Assembly: GCA_963920635.1 (NCBI GenBank)
Contig: OY987298.1
Coordinates: 4,745,691-4,809,690, forward strand
Direction of reading: 5' to 3'
Origin: Pseudeuparius sepicola
Taxonomy: Eukaryota; Arthropoda; Insecta; Coleoptera; Anthribidae
DNA: 64,000 bases
A model generated the notes under the pieces. The model saw only the letters and a program-made list of their open reading frames with translations. It was not told the origin of the DNA and searched no databases. How positions within the stretch are numbered: the first letter of the stretch is position 1; every line of letters starts with the position of its first letter. Below, in pieces: positions 26,059-36,357 of the stretch. The position numbers were made by a program, and so were the translations under genes.

Positions 26059-26395
26059 CATTTTTTTCAATTGATATCCTTACCTGATATGCCACTAAAC
26101 ATCATTTATTATTTATAATTATTACAGGTACTAAAAATCTTTCTGGGTTTCATAGTCTGGCTTTGACATTGTAGGTTAGAATTTCCACGTTCGATACTTG
26201 CATTAAGTCGCTATATGTCGAATATTGTGGGTGGAAGAACAAATAGGAAGTTTACATAACCAACAATAATGAATGGTTTCCCTACACCCTCTAACCCCTT
26301 CTAATAGCTGTAGAAGACGCCGAAGTCTTCTACATCTCACCGCTACTAACTATATATCAATTGGAATAAATAACACCTAGCCGATGGAACCCATA

Positions 26396-26468
26396 TCTCC
26401 GGTAGCTTAGTTGGTTAAAGTGCCTACGGCCACAGTAGGAGTCCCGGGTTCAAGTCCCGGCTGGAGTG
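26396..26468 (+). other. tRNA-like fold, copy 2
   Basis: Identical to the copy at 25986-26058, 410 bp downstream, with the same non-canonical GGCCACA anticodon loop and the same T7 run after it. Confidence 0.65.
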
Positions 26469-26934
26469 CATTTTTTTCAATTGATATCCTTACCTGATAT
26501 GCCACTAAACATCATTTATTATTTGTAAAAATATATGTTTGGAATGTTTATTTTAATTTGATGCAGAAATGGATTATCCTTCGTATATAAATATTTACCT
26601 ATCTATAATTTATTCTGTCCTTTTCAATAATTGTACTTTATTAAATAGATATAAATACCCCTTTATTCGTTTTCAGATCACCAGGATTAGTGCCCATAAA
26701 ATTATAATTTACCTATATTATTTTGGGAAAACCAGGTACCTACCTAGACACCCAAAAATGAATGAAACGCCTGCCAAAGATTTAAATTATGCACAATATG
26801 CCATATTTTAAGGATGTATACAAATATTTAAAAAAATGCATATAATATGCTAAATATGCGTGTTGCATATTTGGGTTACTCTAGTTATAAGACTATTCGT
26901 TTAACATATAGAGGACAATGTAGTTACTCCTTAA

Positions 26935-27569
26935 CTATACAATATACAATATACAATATACAATATACAATATACAATATACAATATACAATATACAATA
27001 TACAATATACAATATACAATATACAATATACAATATACAATATACAATATACAATATACAATATACAATATACAATATACAATATACAATATACAATATA
27101 CAATATACAATATACAATATACAATATACAATATACAATATACAATATACAATATACAATATACAATATACAATATACAATATACAATATACAATATACA
27201 ATATACAATATACAATATACAATATACAATATACAATATACAATATACAATATACAATATACAATATACAATATACAATATACAATATACAATATACAAT
27301 ATACAATATACAATATACAATATACAATATACAATATACAATATACAATATACAATATACAATATACAATATACAATATACAATATACAATATACAATAT
27401 ACAATATACAATATACAATATACAATATACAATATACAATATACAATATACAATATACAATATACAATATACAATATACAATATACAATATACAATATAC
27501 AATATACAATATACAATATACAATATACAATATACAATATACAATATACAATATACAATATACAATACA
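26935..27569. repeat. Perfect heptanucleotide microsatellite (TACAATA)n
   Basis: About 90 uninterrupted copies of a 7-bp unit (ACAATAT in one phase). Because seven is not a multiple of three, all frames on both strands stay open and give spurious 200-residue heptapeptide ORFs. It begins 43 bp after the hAT target duplication. Confidence 0.98.
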
Positions 27570-27639
27570 ATAAGAAATAATTAATTTTTACTAGCTTGAC
27601 AAAAACGTAAATACTAACTTTTATCTACAGGAATATTTC

Positions 27640-27908
27640 CACCAATCCATCCTACAAAACGAAGGAAGGGTCACCCCGCCAACAAAAGTATCCGTTAACG
27701 TTGTCCGTGTTCCCTGGCTCGGCGGTTTCATCCCCGAACTATTTTAATTAAAACCCACGAAATTGGAACCTGCCGGCCACCCCTCAGCCAAACATTTTAT
27801 TTGCCGGCGTTCGGCCCTCTCCCGAAGTTCCTTCTTCTTACCTCGTTCCCGATCGGGTCCTTTGTCGTCGGATTAGTCGAAACTAAAAATCAAGGACTGC
27901 ATTCTCTT
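27640..27908. other. GC-richer unique block, left part
   Basis: A block with clearly higher GC than the surroundings, without a recognised coding frame. It is interrupted at the GTCGAGGG target site (27909-27916) by the hAT-type element and resumes at 29509. It may be ancestral non-coding or untranslated sequence; I see no splice-flanked coding exon. Confidence 0.5.
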
Positions 27909-27916
27909 GTCGAGGG

Positions 27917-29500
27917 TAGTGCAAAGCAAGACAAGAAATTAAATTCATTCTTGTCTTGCACGACTCTTGCTGGAAGAAATCTTGTCTTGCAAGCAAGATT
28001 TCTTGCAATTTCTTGTTCTTGCATTTTTTGTTTAGTGACGTCATCGCAAGACTCTTGTTTGCAAGAGTCTTGCTACCAAGACTCTTGTTAGCAAGACTCT
28101 TGCATTATTTATTACCTGTAAAGCTTGTCGAGACAAGTTGACGCAGCACTGCAGGCTGCAGGCAGAGCCGCGGCGCGGCAGGGCGCGGGGTCCACAGTGC
28201 CAGAGAACAAGGAATATAAACTCGACGACGGCGCCTTTGATGTTTGGCAGCCGGTGGTCGCCATGTTCTCTGTTTAGAAGACAGGGCCGTATTTAGAATT
28301 TAGTGAAGGGATAGTGTAGGTCTGTACTCAGATATTTTAAATCATTCATTGATAAACACAAAACAAATCATACATACTGGAATGACGATTGGAACAGGCA
28401 AAAATGTTAATTGGATTTTGAAGGAATGTTTTTAATTTAAGGTAGTTAGATAACTGAAATATTTAGTAAATATGAACAGGCGATTTTTCTTATCTTATTC
28501 CAAAAATTTAATATTTTATTGATCTTAAAATTTGATGACTGCCTGAGCAATATTTTTTAAGCCATCATTTTGTAGAATACAAATGAAAAACAAAACATAG
28601 ACGTATGTATTAGAATATTGTCTTCATCGGATTAATTAAATTTACCTACCCAGTTCTAATACAGTTTTGTTCTTTTGATTATCATAAAAACTTAAAATGG
28701 TGCTATTACGCACTATATTACGCGTGTTTGTCGCTATTACTTTAGAAGGGTGCCTAACTTCTTGATAAAAAAAACTAAGCAATTAGTGTCAATAATAGGT
28801 AGGTATATTTAATTATTGACGCAGATTTTTTTGCTATTATTTGTATTTATTTTTTCCATTTTAATAATAATAATAATAATTTTGTTTTAATGTTTTCATG
28901 ATTTTCAATTCGAAATGCCTCTAAGTCTAAGACTTTCCTTTCTGTTAAAGTTATACTAATGTCTGTGGATTTCGATATTTGTGTGGAAGTGGACAAAAAA
29001 ACTCGAAACCCACCCTGCTAAAATAACCCGATCTACATTATGCCACAATAATACGAAGCGAAACAATGCATTAGGAAATTAGGAAGTCCAATAGACTCCT
29101 TTGGTTGTTTAAGTATTTTAGCAAAAATATAGTTAAATCAAACTTATAAAAAATAAATTAATCCACTGCAGTTAACTGCAGTAGTTCAAAAAATAAAAAA
29201 ATATTAATTTCCAGGAATATTGCAAATAAAATATATTTACTAGATACTAGTAATATAGAGACAGTTATTCTTGAATAACCGCTTATATTTATGCTCATTT
29301 TGCAAAAATCAGTATTATTCAATATCGTCGTCACTTACATTTTATTATTTATCCTATTAAAATTTTGGAGAAATTATATTTAGGTACAGATAATGATTTT
29401 TGCAAGATTTCTTGCAAATTTGCAAGACTCTTGCAGAACAATTTCTTGTCTTGTCTTGCAAAGCAAGACAAGAAATTTAAAAGAGTCTTGTGAAACACTA
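27917..29500. mobile_element. Non-autonomous hAT-type element with TCTTG/CAAGA-packed ends
   Basis: The element starts TAGTGCAAAGCAAGACAAG and ends CAAGACTC-type sequence closing in CACTA (29500). Both sides carry the 8-bp duplication GTCGAGGG (27909-27916 and 29501-29508), fitting hAT insertion. By hand count the left subterminal 190 bp has about 19 copies of TCTTG or CAAGA, and the right 110 bp has about 10, many paired as small hairpins (GCAAGACTCTTG). hAT transposases bind such short subterminal repeats. The interior is AT-rich without a transposase, except for a GC-rich patch at 28140-28280 that may be captured sequence. Confidence 0.82.
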
Positions 29501-29508
29501 GTCGAGGG

Positions 29509-30020
29509 ACAAAACGAACCTCAACATCTAAGAGGCAACATTAGATTTTATAAAACGTCCCGTGTTTGTCCGAAATACGGGATAATTTCCAGAGCGGGCC
29601 CGGCCAGAGCCTTGCGTCTTCATTTGTGCCAGGAGGGCGGAAGTGCAGGCGGCGGCCACCGGAAGTGACGCCATAAAGAGACTGGACCGGACGCTGCGCC
29701 GCCCAACGCCCCACCCCCCTCCCCCTCCACCCTTTCCTTTTCGGGGTACGGTCTTAGACGAAAGTCCATCTACTAGAACGATTCGCAACTTTCAACTTCC
29801 TCGGCGATACTCCACATTACCTACACGGTTTACTTCACCTACAATAAGCCCTTCGTGGTACACGTCGATGAAAGTAAAACGCTTCAGTCCTTCTCACCCA
29901 ACATGTAATAATCGGTAAAATAGTGAAAACTGTACATTTGTTCAAGTATCTCTTCCCATTGCTTCATACAAATTTTCCCTTCCTCATTTCCGGCAAGTTC
30001 TTTCAGTACAAATCTGTTTG
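29509..30020. other. GC-richer unique block, right part
   Basis: Continues the block interrupted at 27916. GC-rich and pyrimidine-rich runs occur at 29640-29745, including two CCGGAAGT/GGAAGT motifs. It may be an old promoter or exon edge, but no coding frame is convincing. Confidence 0.4.
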
Positions 30021-30035
30021 TGGGTTCCCGCGTTT

Positions 30036-30187
30036 TGACGTTTACTTGACGTTTTGGATTTGGCGTTTACGTGACCCTTTGACGCATGTTTTGACGTTTA
30101 CGTGACGTTCTGAGACACGTTTCGATGTTTACATGACGTTTTGACGATTAAGTGAAGTTCATGTGACGCTTACGTGACGTTTTGACG
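30036..30187 (+). repeat. Cluster of ten same-strand TGACG motifs
   Basis: TGACG occurs ten times in about 150 bp, always on the plus strand, usually within degenerate repeats of TTTTGACGTTTACGTGACG (19 bp). It looks like an eroded short tandem repeat. The core resembles the CRE/ATF half-site, so a regulatory role is possible but unproven. Confidence 0.7.
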
Positions 30188-30689
30188 CAGTAATTTTTTG
30201 CAAAATTTTCTCTTGCGGGCGAATAACATGGAGTTGGTGATCCCGTACCGGCATAGGCGCTGGTGCAGCGTGGTAACTGAACTTGTCCAACCATAACTTG
30301 TTCAACACACAGTGGACTCCTGTACCACATTTTTTTATTTTTGCAATGGCTAGATATCGCCTTTAAACGTCCGGAAACACTAAAGAAAAAAATTTTTCGC
30401 GGTAGTTTAGTTGCAAAATTGAGTTGAATACGTAATGAAATGGCTGTGACGTAGTTAGCATTAATTTAAGAACCGGCAACGTCGCCTTCTCCCCTCTTCG
30501 TCTTCCGTCAAATAAAATTACCTGACATGGCCTGTTAACCTTTATAAATACAACCGCTATCAAACTATCAATAGTTGTCTAAAAACGTTTCTACCTTCGA
30601 AGATTATCAGCCCTTTGCGCAAAGCGTTAGCAGAAAATAAGCAAGTGATCTTTAGTTATTTACTAGTTTGCGCGTCGTTATAATATCAT

Positions 30690-31365
30690 GGAGGTTGTTC
30701 GTTCCCTCTTGTGAAAACTCCAGCAGAAACTCTGGAAAATTGTTTTTATCGACACCGACGAAATTCGCCGAAAACGGTGATTGGAAACAGTTGGCCTTCC
30801 AATGAAGAAAATGTTTTTGTATTGTTGCGAAGACCATTTCAACGTAAGTACATATTATCTGTTATAGATAGTTTGAAGCACTTTTACTTCTTTTTTTTTA
30901 ATATTTACTTACTGTCTTATGGTTATAAGACTACATCTACCTGAATGTAATAAACCTCAAAATTTACCCCTGTTAATAATTTTTATTGCATATAGAGATT
31001 AAAAGTTTATAATAATATTAAGTACATATAGTTTATATTATTGTACTCGTAAATCAATTCTTTACATTATAAATTCAAAATTTTATTTCATATTTAAGTT
31101 CTTACTTACCTACTCGAGCAACTTTTATTGCAATAATTTTTGTATAAGAATAGTAAGATAAATTTTTCTTTTTTTAGCTTGAGCCTGATGGTAAGCATTG
31201 GATGTTCTTCAAAACTGTGGGAAGCAAGATTATCTTGAAAAAGGAAGTTGTGCCTCAGCGCTTCATAAGAAGCAAACGAATTGCTTCCCTTCCAATTCAT
31301 GTAGAGAGGATAATAAGACGAATTCGAGAATTTGCAACGCTGAATATACATTCCAGGGTAAACCA
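30690..31365 (+). pseudogene. THAP-domain / DDE_Tnp_4-type transposase pseudogene
   Basis: The first part (about 30690-30843) has THAP zinc-finger features split over two frames: VPSCENSSRNSGKLFLSTPTKF in one, and VGLPMKKMFLYCCEDHFN with the closing C-x2-H motif in another. A TGA stands where the conserved tryptophan is expected. It ends at a good splice donor (GTAAGTAC). After a poorly conserved intron, an acceptor at 31176-31177 leads to a frame with RSKRIASLPIHVERIIRRIR, resembling the end of DDE_Tnp_4 (Harbinger-type) transposases that carry THAP domains. The middle of the protein is missing. Confidence 0.55.
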
Positions 31366-31431
31366 TCAATAATAATTAATATACCTTTTAGATCATATAA
31401 TGGTTATTGTGTGAGGCCTTTAATTTTATGA

Positions 31432-32307
31432 AATATATTTAAGTTAAATAGTTAAATTGTATTGTAAATTATTGCTCAATAAACTGTAAATTATGTTGTG
31501 TTCATTCTTTCCCTAATTGGTTACCTTTTTATAGTAAAGTTTGAATAATAATTCATGTCTAATGTGATATTTTCATTTTCTTTTTGCTAATGACAAATAT
31601 TCAGAACCTAAAAAGAAGAAAACGTTCTACAATAATAGCAGAGAGCCGCAGCATGGCCGATCCTCGGAGGTCCCCCGAGTTTAATAAACGAACACACCAT
31701 TTCCAATTCCACATAATATGGCAGATTGTCCGATGTCGCCTTCACTAATCCTTGCTCCATACTTTGAAAAGTTCGATTTGCTATGTAAAAGACTATTCAA
31801 ATAATAACACAAACTTGCAGTGCAAATTTGAACTGTAAAAGTTCTCATACGTCAAACGTTGAGTGTCAAACGAATCGTCGCAAATAAGCAGTATTGCCAA
31901 ACTTGCATGGCCGTTTACCTGGCGACCGGGGTCGTATAGAATGTGTCAATATAATGATAATATTATTGTTAATTACCATGATCTGCATTGAAATTAAATT
32001 GAAAGATATTAACACTAATAAATTCTTTTAATAAAAGTTACATCAGGTATTTAATAATACCATAATATGCTAACAAACTATATCAGAATTCCAGTAAAAT
32101 TTATGAAATACCCCTTGTATAAGGAAGGGCAACTACGTCACAACCTTTGGCGGGAAAGTATTATTTATAAAATTACAGCAAATCTAAAGCAAATATGAAA
32201 AAAATGAAAGAAACGATAGATAAAAAAAATTAATATTTTTGTCCGAAGTATACGAGCCCGTTATTACAAACATCAAAGGTATCCATTGGTATATCACCAA
32301 TATTCAT
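31432..32307. other. No gene seen
   Basis: AT-rich sequence with a short GC-richer patch near 31640-31700. No domain or repeat structure was recognised. Confidence 0.5.
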
Positions 32308-33590
32308 AAAGCCTATTCATTTAATTTATACCCTGACGTCATCGATACCAGCATAACAGCGTTGCCAAACTTTATGACAAATTGCAAATACGAAGACTTC
32401 AGCTGCCACAATATTTGACTTTTAAACCATTTACAGGTTAGTTAATGTACACTGTGTTTTCTTAATATGAAACCTTAATAGGCCATGTGAATAAAAATGA
32501 GGAAAAGCTTAATACCACAGCTATTCTGTGTTAATAGGTACTTAAAAATTTTAAAAAAATGAAAAAAATTCACTATTTCCGAATAATTAATTTAAAAAAA
32601 ATTTTGGACCATCTGATACTCCTTTATGTAAAAATAAAGCAGTGGAAATTTACAAAGAAAATATTTCCCTTAATTCAAAATCTTGGAAAATCTTGGAAAA
32701 TCCATGTTTCTTCCAAATAAACAAACTCTCGTGTTTCTTCTCTTTTTGCTTGCATATGATTTCTTAAAAATTTAATACGTTTTATAGCAATATTATAGGC
32801 ACCTCCATAAAGTCCACGTCGAGGATCATCTTTGCGGTACTTAAATCCAATGTTCCTCAATATTTTCCATAAAGATGTTCTACCACCATGAAAAATATCT
32901 CTTTCTTCTAATTTCGCTTTTAGGGCGTTCACTGTAAAGTGCTTTTCTAAAAGAATAATTATAAAATTAGACGCATATTGGGGCAAATTGGCAAAATTCT
33001 TTAACATACTGTCCCTATATACATTTCATATATCACATTTCGGATTGCTGTCTGTTCGAAATCATCAATGTTGACTAGGTACAGGTTTTTTCTTTCTCTC
33101 CTTGCAGTTCGAGTAGCTGGTCCTTTTGAAATAATTGTTTTGACCGTGTCAAAACTAATTCCTAGAGCTGCTGCAACCCTCTTAAATAGAAACAAAAATA
33201 TGATTTTTTTAGAAATTATCGGAATTTATATCAGTGAAATAAAATAAAAAGTACTTACATCTTTTACAGCACAAAGCGGAAGCAGCGGACCCCCGTTTTC
33301 CCTTTCCCTCTCAAAATATTCGCCCAAAGCACGCACCATACCCTGCGCGCGTTTATCAAGATTTTGAGAACCTATCTTGCGCGGCATTTTTAAAATTAAG
33401 TGACAAACTGTGTCAAAATTTTAACGAAAAATTTGAATATTATTATTGCAACCCAGCCCTATTATGCCAACATGACAGATGAAAATTAACTATTATTTGT
33501 GTGGCATTTTTGTAGTGTCACTAGAATTTATATTGGCAGCAAAAAACACCAAACGATGACGTCAGGGTATAAATTAAATGAATAGGCTTT
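32308..33590. mobile_element. 1.28-kb DNA transposon with 37-bp inverted ends
   Basis: The left end AAAGCCTATTCATTTAATTT (32308) continues through ATACCCTGACGTCATCG and is matched exactly, inverted, at 33554-33590. The minus strand carries the 5' half of a spliced transposase gene that stops at the first catalytic motif, so the element is a 3'-truncated derivative. The target duplication is not clear to me. Confidence 0.88.
32675..33387 (-). pseudogene. Truncated DDE transposase of the 37-bp-TIR element
   Basis: Exon 1 (33387 down to 33259) starts at an ATG and encodes MPRKIGSQNLDKRAQGMVRA and on to LCAVKD. It is followed by a canonical GTAAGT donor, an intron of about 75 bp, and an exon from about 33182 reading RVAAALGISFDTVKTI, a helix-turn-helix-like segment. 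A frame break near 33007 leads to a second open stretch (33007-32675) with TSLWKILRNIGFKYRK and FVYLEETWIF. The last resembles the first catalytic motif of DDE transposases (VYLDETWI), with E in place of the expected D. The frame ends about 8 residues later and the remaining catalytic domain is absent. Confidence 0.7.
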
Positions 33591-34020
33591 ACCCATCGCG
33601 ATCCCAACATCTCATCCTTACGTTCAGCATAAAATATACCGCGTGCATTCCCCAAATACTTCCAGACCTTACTCCCGCTTCTCCCATCTCATTCGACGTC
33701 CGTTTCTTTTAGCGGGACTCATCTGGGGGATGGAGCGGGTGGTCCTCCGACCCCGGTCCCCGTCCCCGACGGCACCCGTTTCATTTGCCAAGTCTCGCCC
33801 CGCCGTAATGGGTCCTAATCGTGAACGATGCCGTCCTTTAAACAAAACGTATCTCCTCTTGGGCCGAATTGACCGTTCTCGCTGAACAAGTGGCCGAACA
33901 ATGGTCTCTATTTAGACGGGTCGGATGTTTGTTGCTTCTGTGCGGAACCGGGAGTTAGTTTTAGAATATTGCTGGAGATGTTAGAGTAAAAACGACGCTG
34001 CGGTCAACGAAACTGTCTAT
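33591..34020. other. GC-richer unique block
   Basis: Higher GC than its surroundings (33690-33870 especially) with an open plus-strand frame of about 80 codons (33643-33885) that matches nothing I know. It may be retained host sequence. Confidence 0.4.
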
Positions 34021-34095
34021 TCATTGCGTCTAGAGATATTGAGAGGTTGGAGATCCCATCAAAAAGTTTCTGGTGCAAAGATTGTCAGTAGTCAT

Positions 34096-34345
34096 TATTT
34101 TTTTACTATTGCTTTAGCATCATGTTTCCACCAGATAGAAATGCTCACGAACAGTATACAAAAAACCGCTTTTAACGTAGAACATCGTTCTGAATGTACC
34201 CGCATGCCCTTTGGTTTGAAAAATGCACCAGCTACATTCCAATGAGTGATGGACAAAGTACTCAAAATAAATATGTCTAGTTTACATGGACGATAACATT
34301 ATCTTTTCAAGTTTAGACGAACATACTAACATAGTTACAAAAACT
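34096..34345 (+). pseudogene. Ty3/gypsy reverse transcriptase fragment
   Basis: Reading gives [35 protein letters not shown], and then, after a TGA and a small break, YMDDNIIFSSLDEHT. These are ordered landmarks of the Ty3/gypsy RT palm: the first aspartate block (here ALASCFHQI, with the aspartate of the usual DLxSGFHQI lost), the RMPFGLxNAPxTFQ block, and a YMDD catalytic box. Only about 85 codons remain. No LTR, protease or integrase was found next to it. Confidence 0.85.
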
Positions 34346-35239
34346 GATACCCATACACCTCGATAGTTGTCAGTGGCCCAATTGTAGCCAGATTCGAAAA
34401 CAATGGCACTCCCATACCGCCAAGCGCGCCGGTCGCAATCTCTTTGTGAAGAAAATATCAATTGCCGATTATTCAAACGGTGAATAGGAGCTGCAACAAT
34501 GACACTGGGCCGGGCGGGTGACAAAACTGGAAGCCGGGCACTGGCGCATACCGGACAATCCAGAATATTTTACATCAGTTCCACTTCTCCTTCCACATTA
34601 CGTCGGCTAATTATCATTGTTTTGCGGGTTACATGTTACCTATCGCGTTTTTCTATTGAGAATTAATTGTGAGCGGATATTTGAGCGGCGCACTTCGTTG
34701 CCAATTTTTATAAGTCTTCCAGAATGTCCTGTTGAGAAGTGACAAAAAGTGGCATTCCCACTCCTAACAATAGACAATAGACTATTAATATTTAAAGATT
34801 TCATGCGTGATAGCTTGAAACTTTGAGAATGCAAAATGTACCTACTAACCTTCCACCAGGAAACTTTTTCGGGCGCCGCTGAAGTGTTGGTAGACTACAT
34901 AAGAGTAGTTTTACATGTCTGGAAGGCATAACAATAAAAACGTGCTACCTGGTTATTATTTAAGCGCCTTACCTGCAAGACGGCTGTATATTTCTCAGCA
35001 GAGTCCGACGTAATTTGTTAAATAATAAACCGGAGGCAACGTCGGTATATCCCCTTAAATATGAATGTGGTGTTTGTCGATTAAGTTTTTTCTTCGCTGC
35101 GGCAAAGATTTTGCGCTAGTTCGGATTGATATACTGTAATTTTGGAATGTTTGTTTAAAGTATGGCAGTGTTCAATTAGCCTAATTTCATATTAGATATC
35201 AATTTAGATATTTTCTAAAATTTATTTGTGGCGCAAACA
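34346..35239. other. No gene seen
   Basis: Mixed-composition sequence between the gypsy fragment and the Penelope-like fragment. Short open frames only, none recognised. Confidence 0.5.
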
Positions 35240-36357
35240 GATCCATTTAATTTTTAATTGGGTTTTTCGCCACCAAACTGATTGAAAGACAACAAGTTGC
35301 CATTTCTAATTTCTAAGGTAAACTTAATAGAAGGTTCTTGAGAGTTTATAAAATTTAATAATGAATTTAACTCATCTACTCCATGTTCCCATATAACAAA
35401 TATGTCATCTACATATCTCCACCAAACATTAGGTTGGTGAACATATCTAGTCAATTCATTTTGTTCAAAATCTTCCATGAATAAATTGCTTATGAATGGT
35501 GATAAAGGAGACCCCATAGCCATTCCAAATTTATTTCCTAGTTGAAAATAAGTGGTTTTAACACATAGTGTTGTTAGTTCTAATATTGCATCCATATTCA
35601 AATTTGTCCTTTCTACTAAAGTCTGATCACTTTCTAACTTTCTGCGTAAAATATTCAATGATTTGTCAACAGGGACATTTGTAAAAAGACTAACCACATC
35701 AAAACTAGCTAATATATAATTATCCGGAAATTAATGTTCCCTAATTTTTTCTAGAAAATGATTACTGTTTCTGATAAATGAATTTGAGTTTCCTACTAAC
35801 GGATTAACAATTTTAAGTAAATATTTTGCTAACTAATGACATAGCATATTTATTGAACTTACAATGGGGCGAAGAGGAATGTTAGTTTTGTGTATTTTTG
35901 GTAATCCGTATAAGTGTGGAGGTTTTGAATGATGCGGAGTTAAGAGTGTCCTTTGTCTCTGTGTCATTTGTTCGCTGTATTTATACAGTGTTTTGTATAT
36001 TTTAGTTTCTATTGAAGTTGTAGGGTCTTTGTTTATCTTCTTGTAAGTTCCTTCATTTAATAAATCATTTAATTTATTATCATACACAGTTTTTTCTAAA
36101 ATAACAGTTGCATTTCCTTTATCTGCTGGTAATATTTTAATTATCCTATCTGATTTAAGTGGTCCAATTGCTACTTTTTCTTCCTTTGAAATATTTGACT
36201 TTGGTTTAAAATCTTTATTATTATTTATGACCTGACTCTAAATTATTAAAGTTTCGTTCATTCAGTGTTAAGAATTTATGAATTTTCGAGGCAACTTGAA
36301 AAAGTTGTCTTTCAATCAGTTTTGTTTCGAAAAACCCAATTAAAAATTAAATGGATC
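35240..36357 (-). mobile_element. Penelope-like element fragment bounded by inverted repeats
   Basis: A minus-strand Penelope-type RT is bordered on both sides by the same sequence in opposite orientation. 35241-35269 (ATCCATTTAATTTTTAATTG onward, 29 bp) is matched exactly at 36328-36356. A weaker match continues into CTGATTGAAAGACAAC (to about 35306 and 36290). The inner part of the repeat is RT coding sequence, so the right border is an inverted, truncated second copy, an arrangement known for Penelope-like elements. The GIY-YIG nuclease is missing. Confidence 0.75.
35254..36210 (-). pseudogene. Penelope-like reverse transcriptase, broken
   Basis: From the 5' side, minus-strand reading gives RIIKILPADKGNATVI near 36120, then PPHLYGLPKIHKTNIPLRPI (near 35900), then, after a break, SLFTNVPVDKSLNIL, GMAMGSPLSPFISNLFMEDF and WWRYVDDIFVIWEHG. 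These are ordered motifs of Penelope-like RTs, including the YVDD catalytic box. The proteins copy their RNA at target sites and usually end in a GIY-YIG endonuclease. Here the frame ends at 35254 in the inverted border, at least one stop interrupts it near 35730, and no nuclease follows. Confidence 0.85.

Larger units (their letters stand above)
25751..26523 (+). mobile_element. Dimeric tRNA-like retroelement, 14-bp target duplication
   Basis: Two essentially identical copies of a 363-bp unit (25751-26113 and 26161-26523) are joined by a 47-bp linker. The pair is flanked by TGTAAAAATATATG (25737-25750 and 26524-26537), a 14-bp target duplication typical of target-primed retrotransposition. 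Each unit contains a perfect 9-bp-stem hairpin (GTAGAAGAC, 6-base loop, GTCTTCTAC), a tRNA-like segment with A and B boxes, a T7 run, and an A/T-rich tail (ATTTATTATTT). The tRNA-like part starts about 235 bp into the unit, unlike a standard SINE where it is at the 5' end. Orientation is set by the tRNA-like part. Confidence 0.8.
24790..26600 (-). pseudogene. hAT transposase pseudogene
   Basis: Minus-strand reading gives, in order, IEETTHSRGRYIAHLLIGVL, then LLVLSDAVPYM with the conserved second acidic position, HVTCLAHALNRVAEEI, RPVITRWGTWLEAAVFYC, and the C-terminal hAT dimerisation signature VDVERSFSIYK with its catalytic-type glutamate. These are hallmarks of hAT transposases, which cut and paste DNA through an RNase H-like domain. 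The gene is dead: the reading shifts frame (for example near 25365, KKSSLKRL against the expected KVFLKAL), contains stops, and is split by the 25751-26523 insertion. The N-terminal zinc finger was not found. Confidence 0.85.
23776..26883. mobile_element. hAT-family transposon, complete ends, 8-bp target duplication
   Basis: The ends are TAGATTAACCCAAATATGCA (23776) and, inverted, TTGCATATTTGGGTTACTCTA (26883). Each is flanked by the same 8 bp, GTTATAAG (23768-23775 and 26884-26891), the duplication size of hAT transposons. The minus strand carries a decayed hAT transposase (about 24790-26600). Two younger insertions lie inside: a foldback at 23954-24590 and a dimeric tRNA-like element at 25751-26523. 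Without them the element would be about 1.7 kb. Confidence 0.92.

Noticed and set aside
26847..27584. Plus- and minus-strand frames of over 200 codons with heptapeptide repeats
   Set aside because: Translation artefact of a 7-bp microsatellite lacking stops in any frame.
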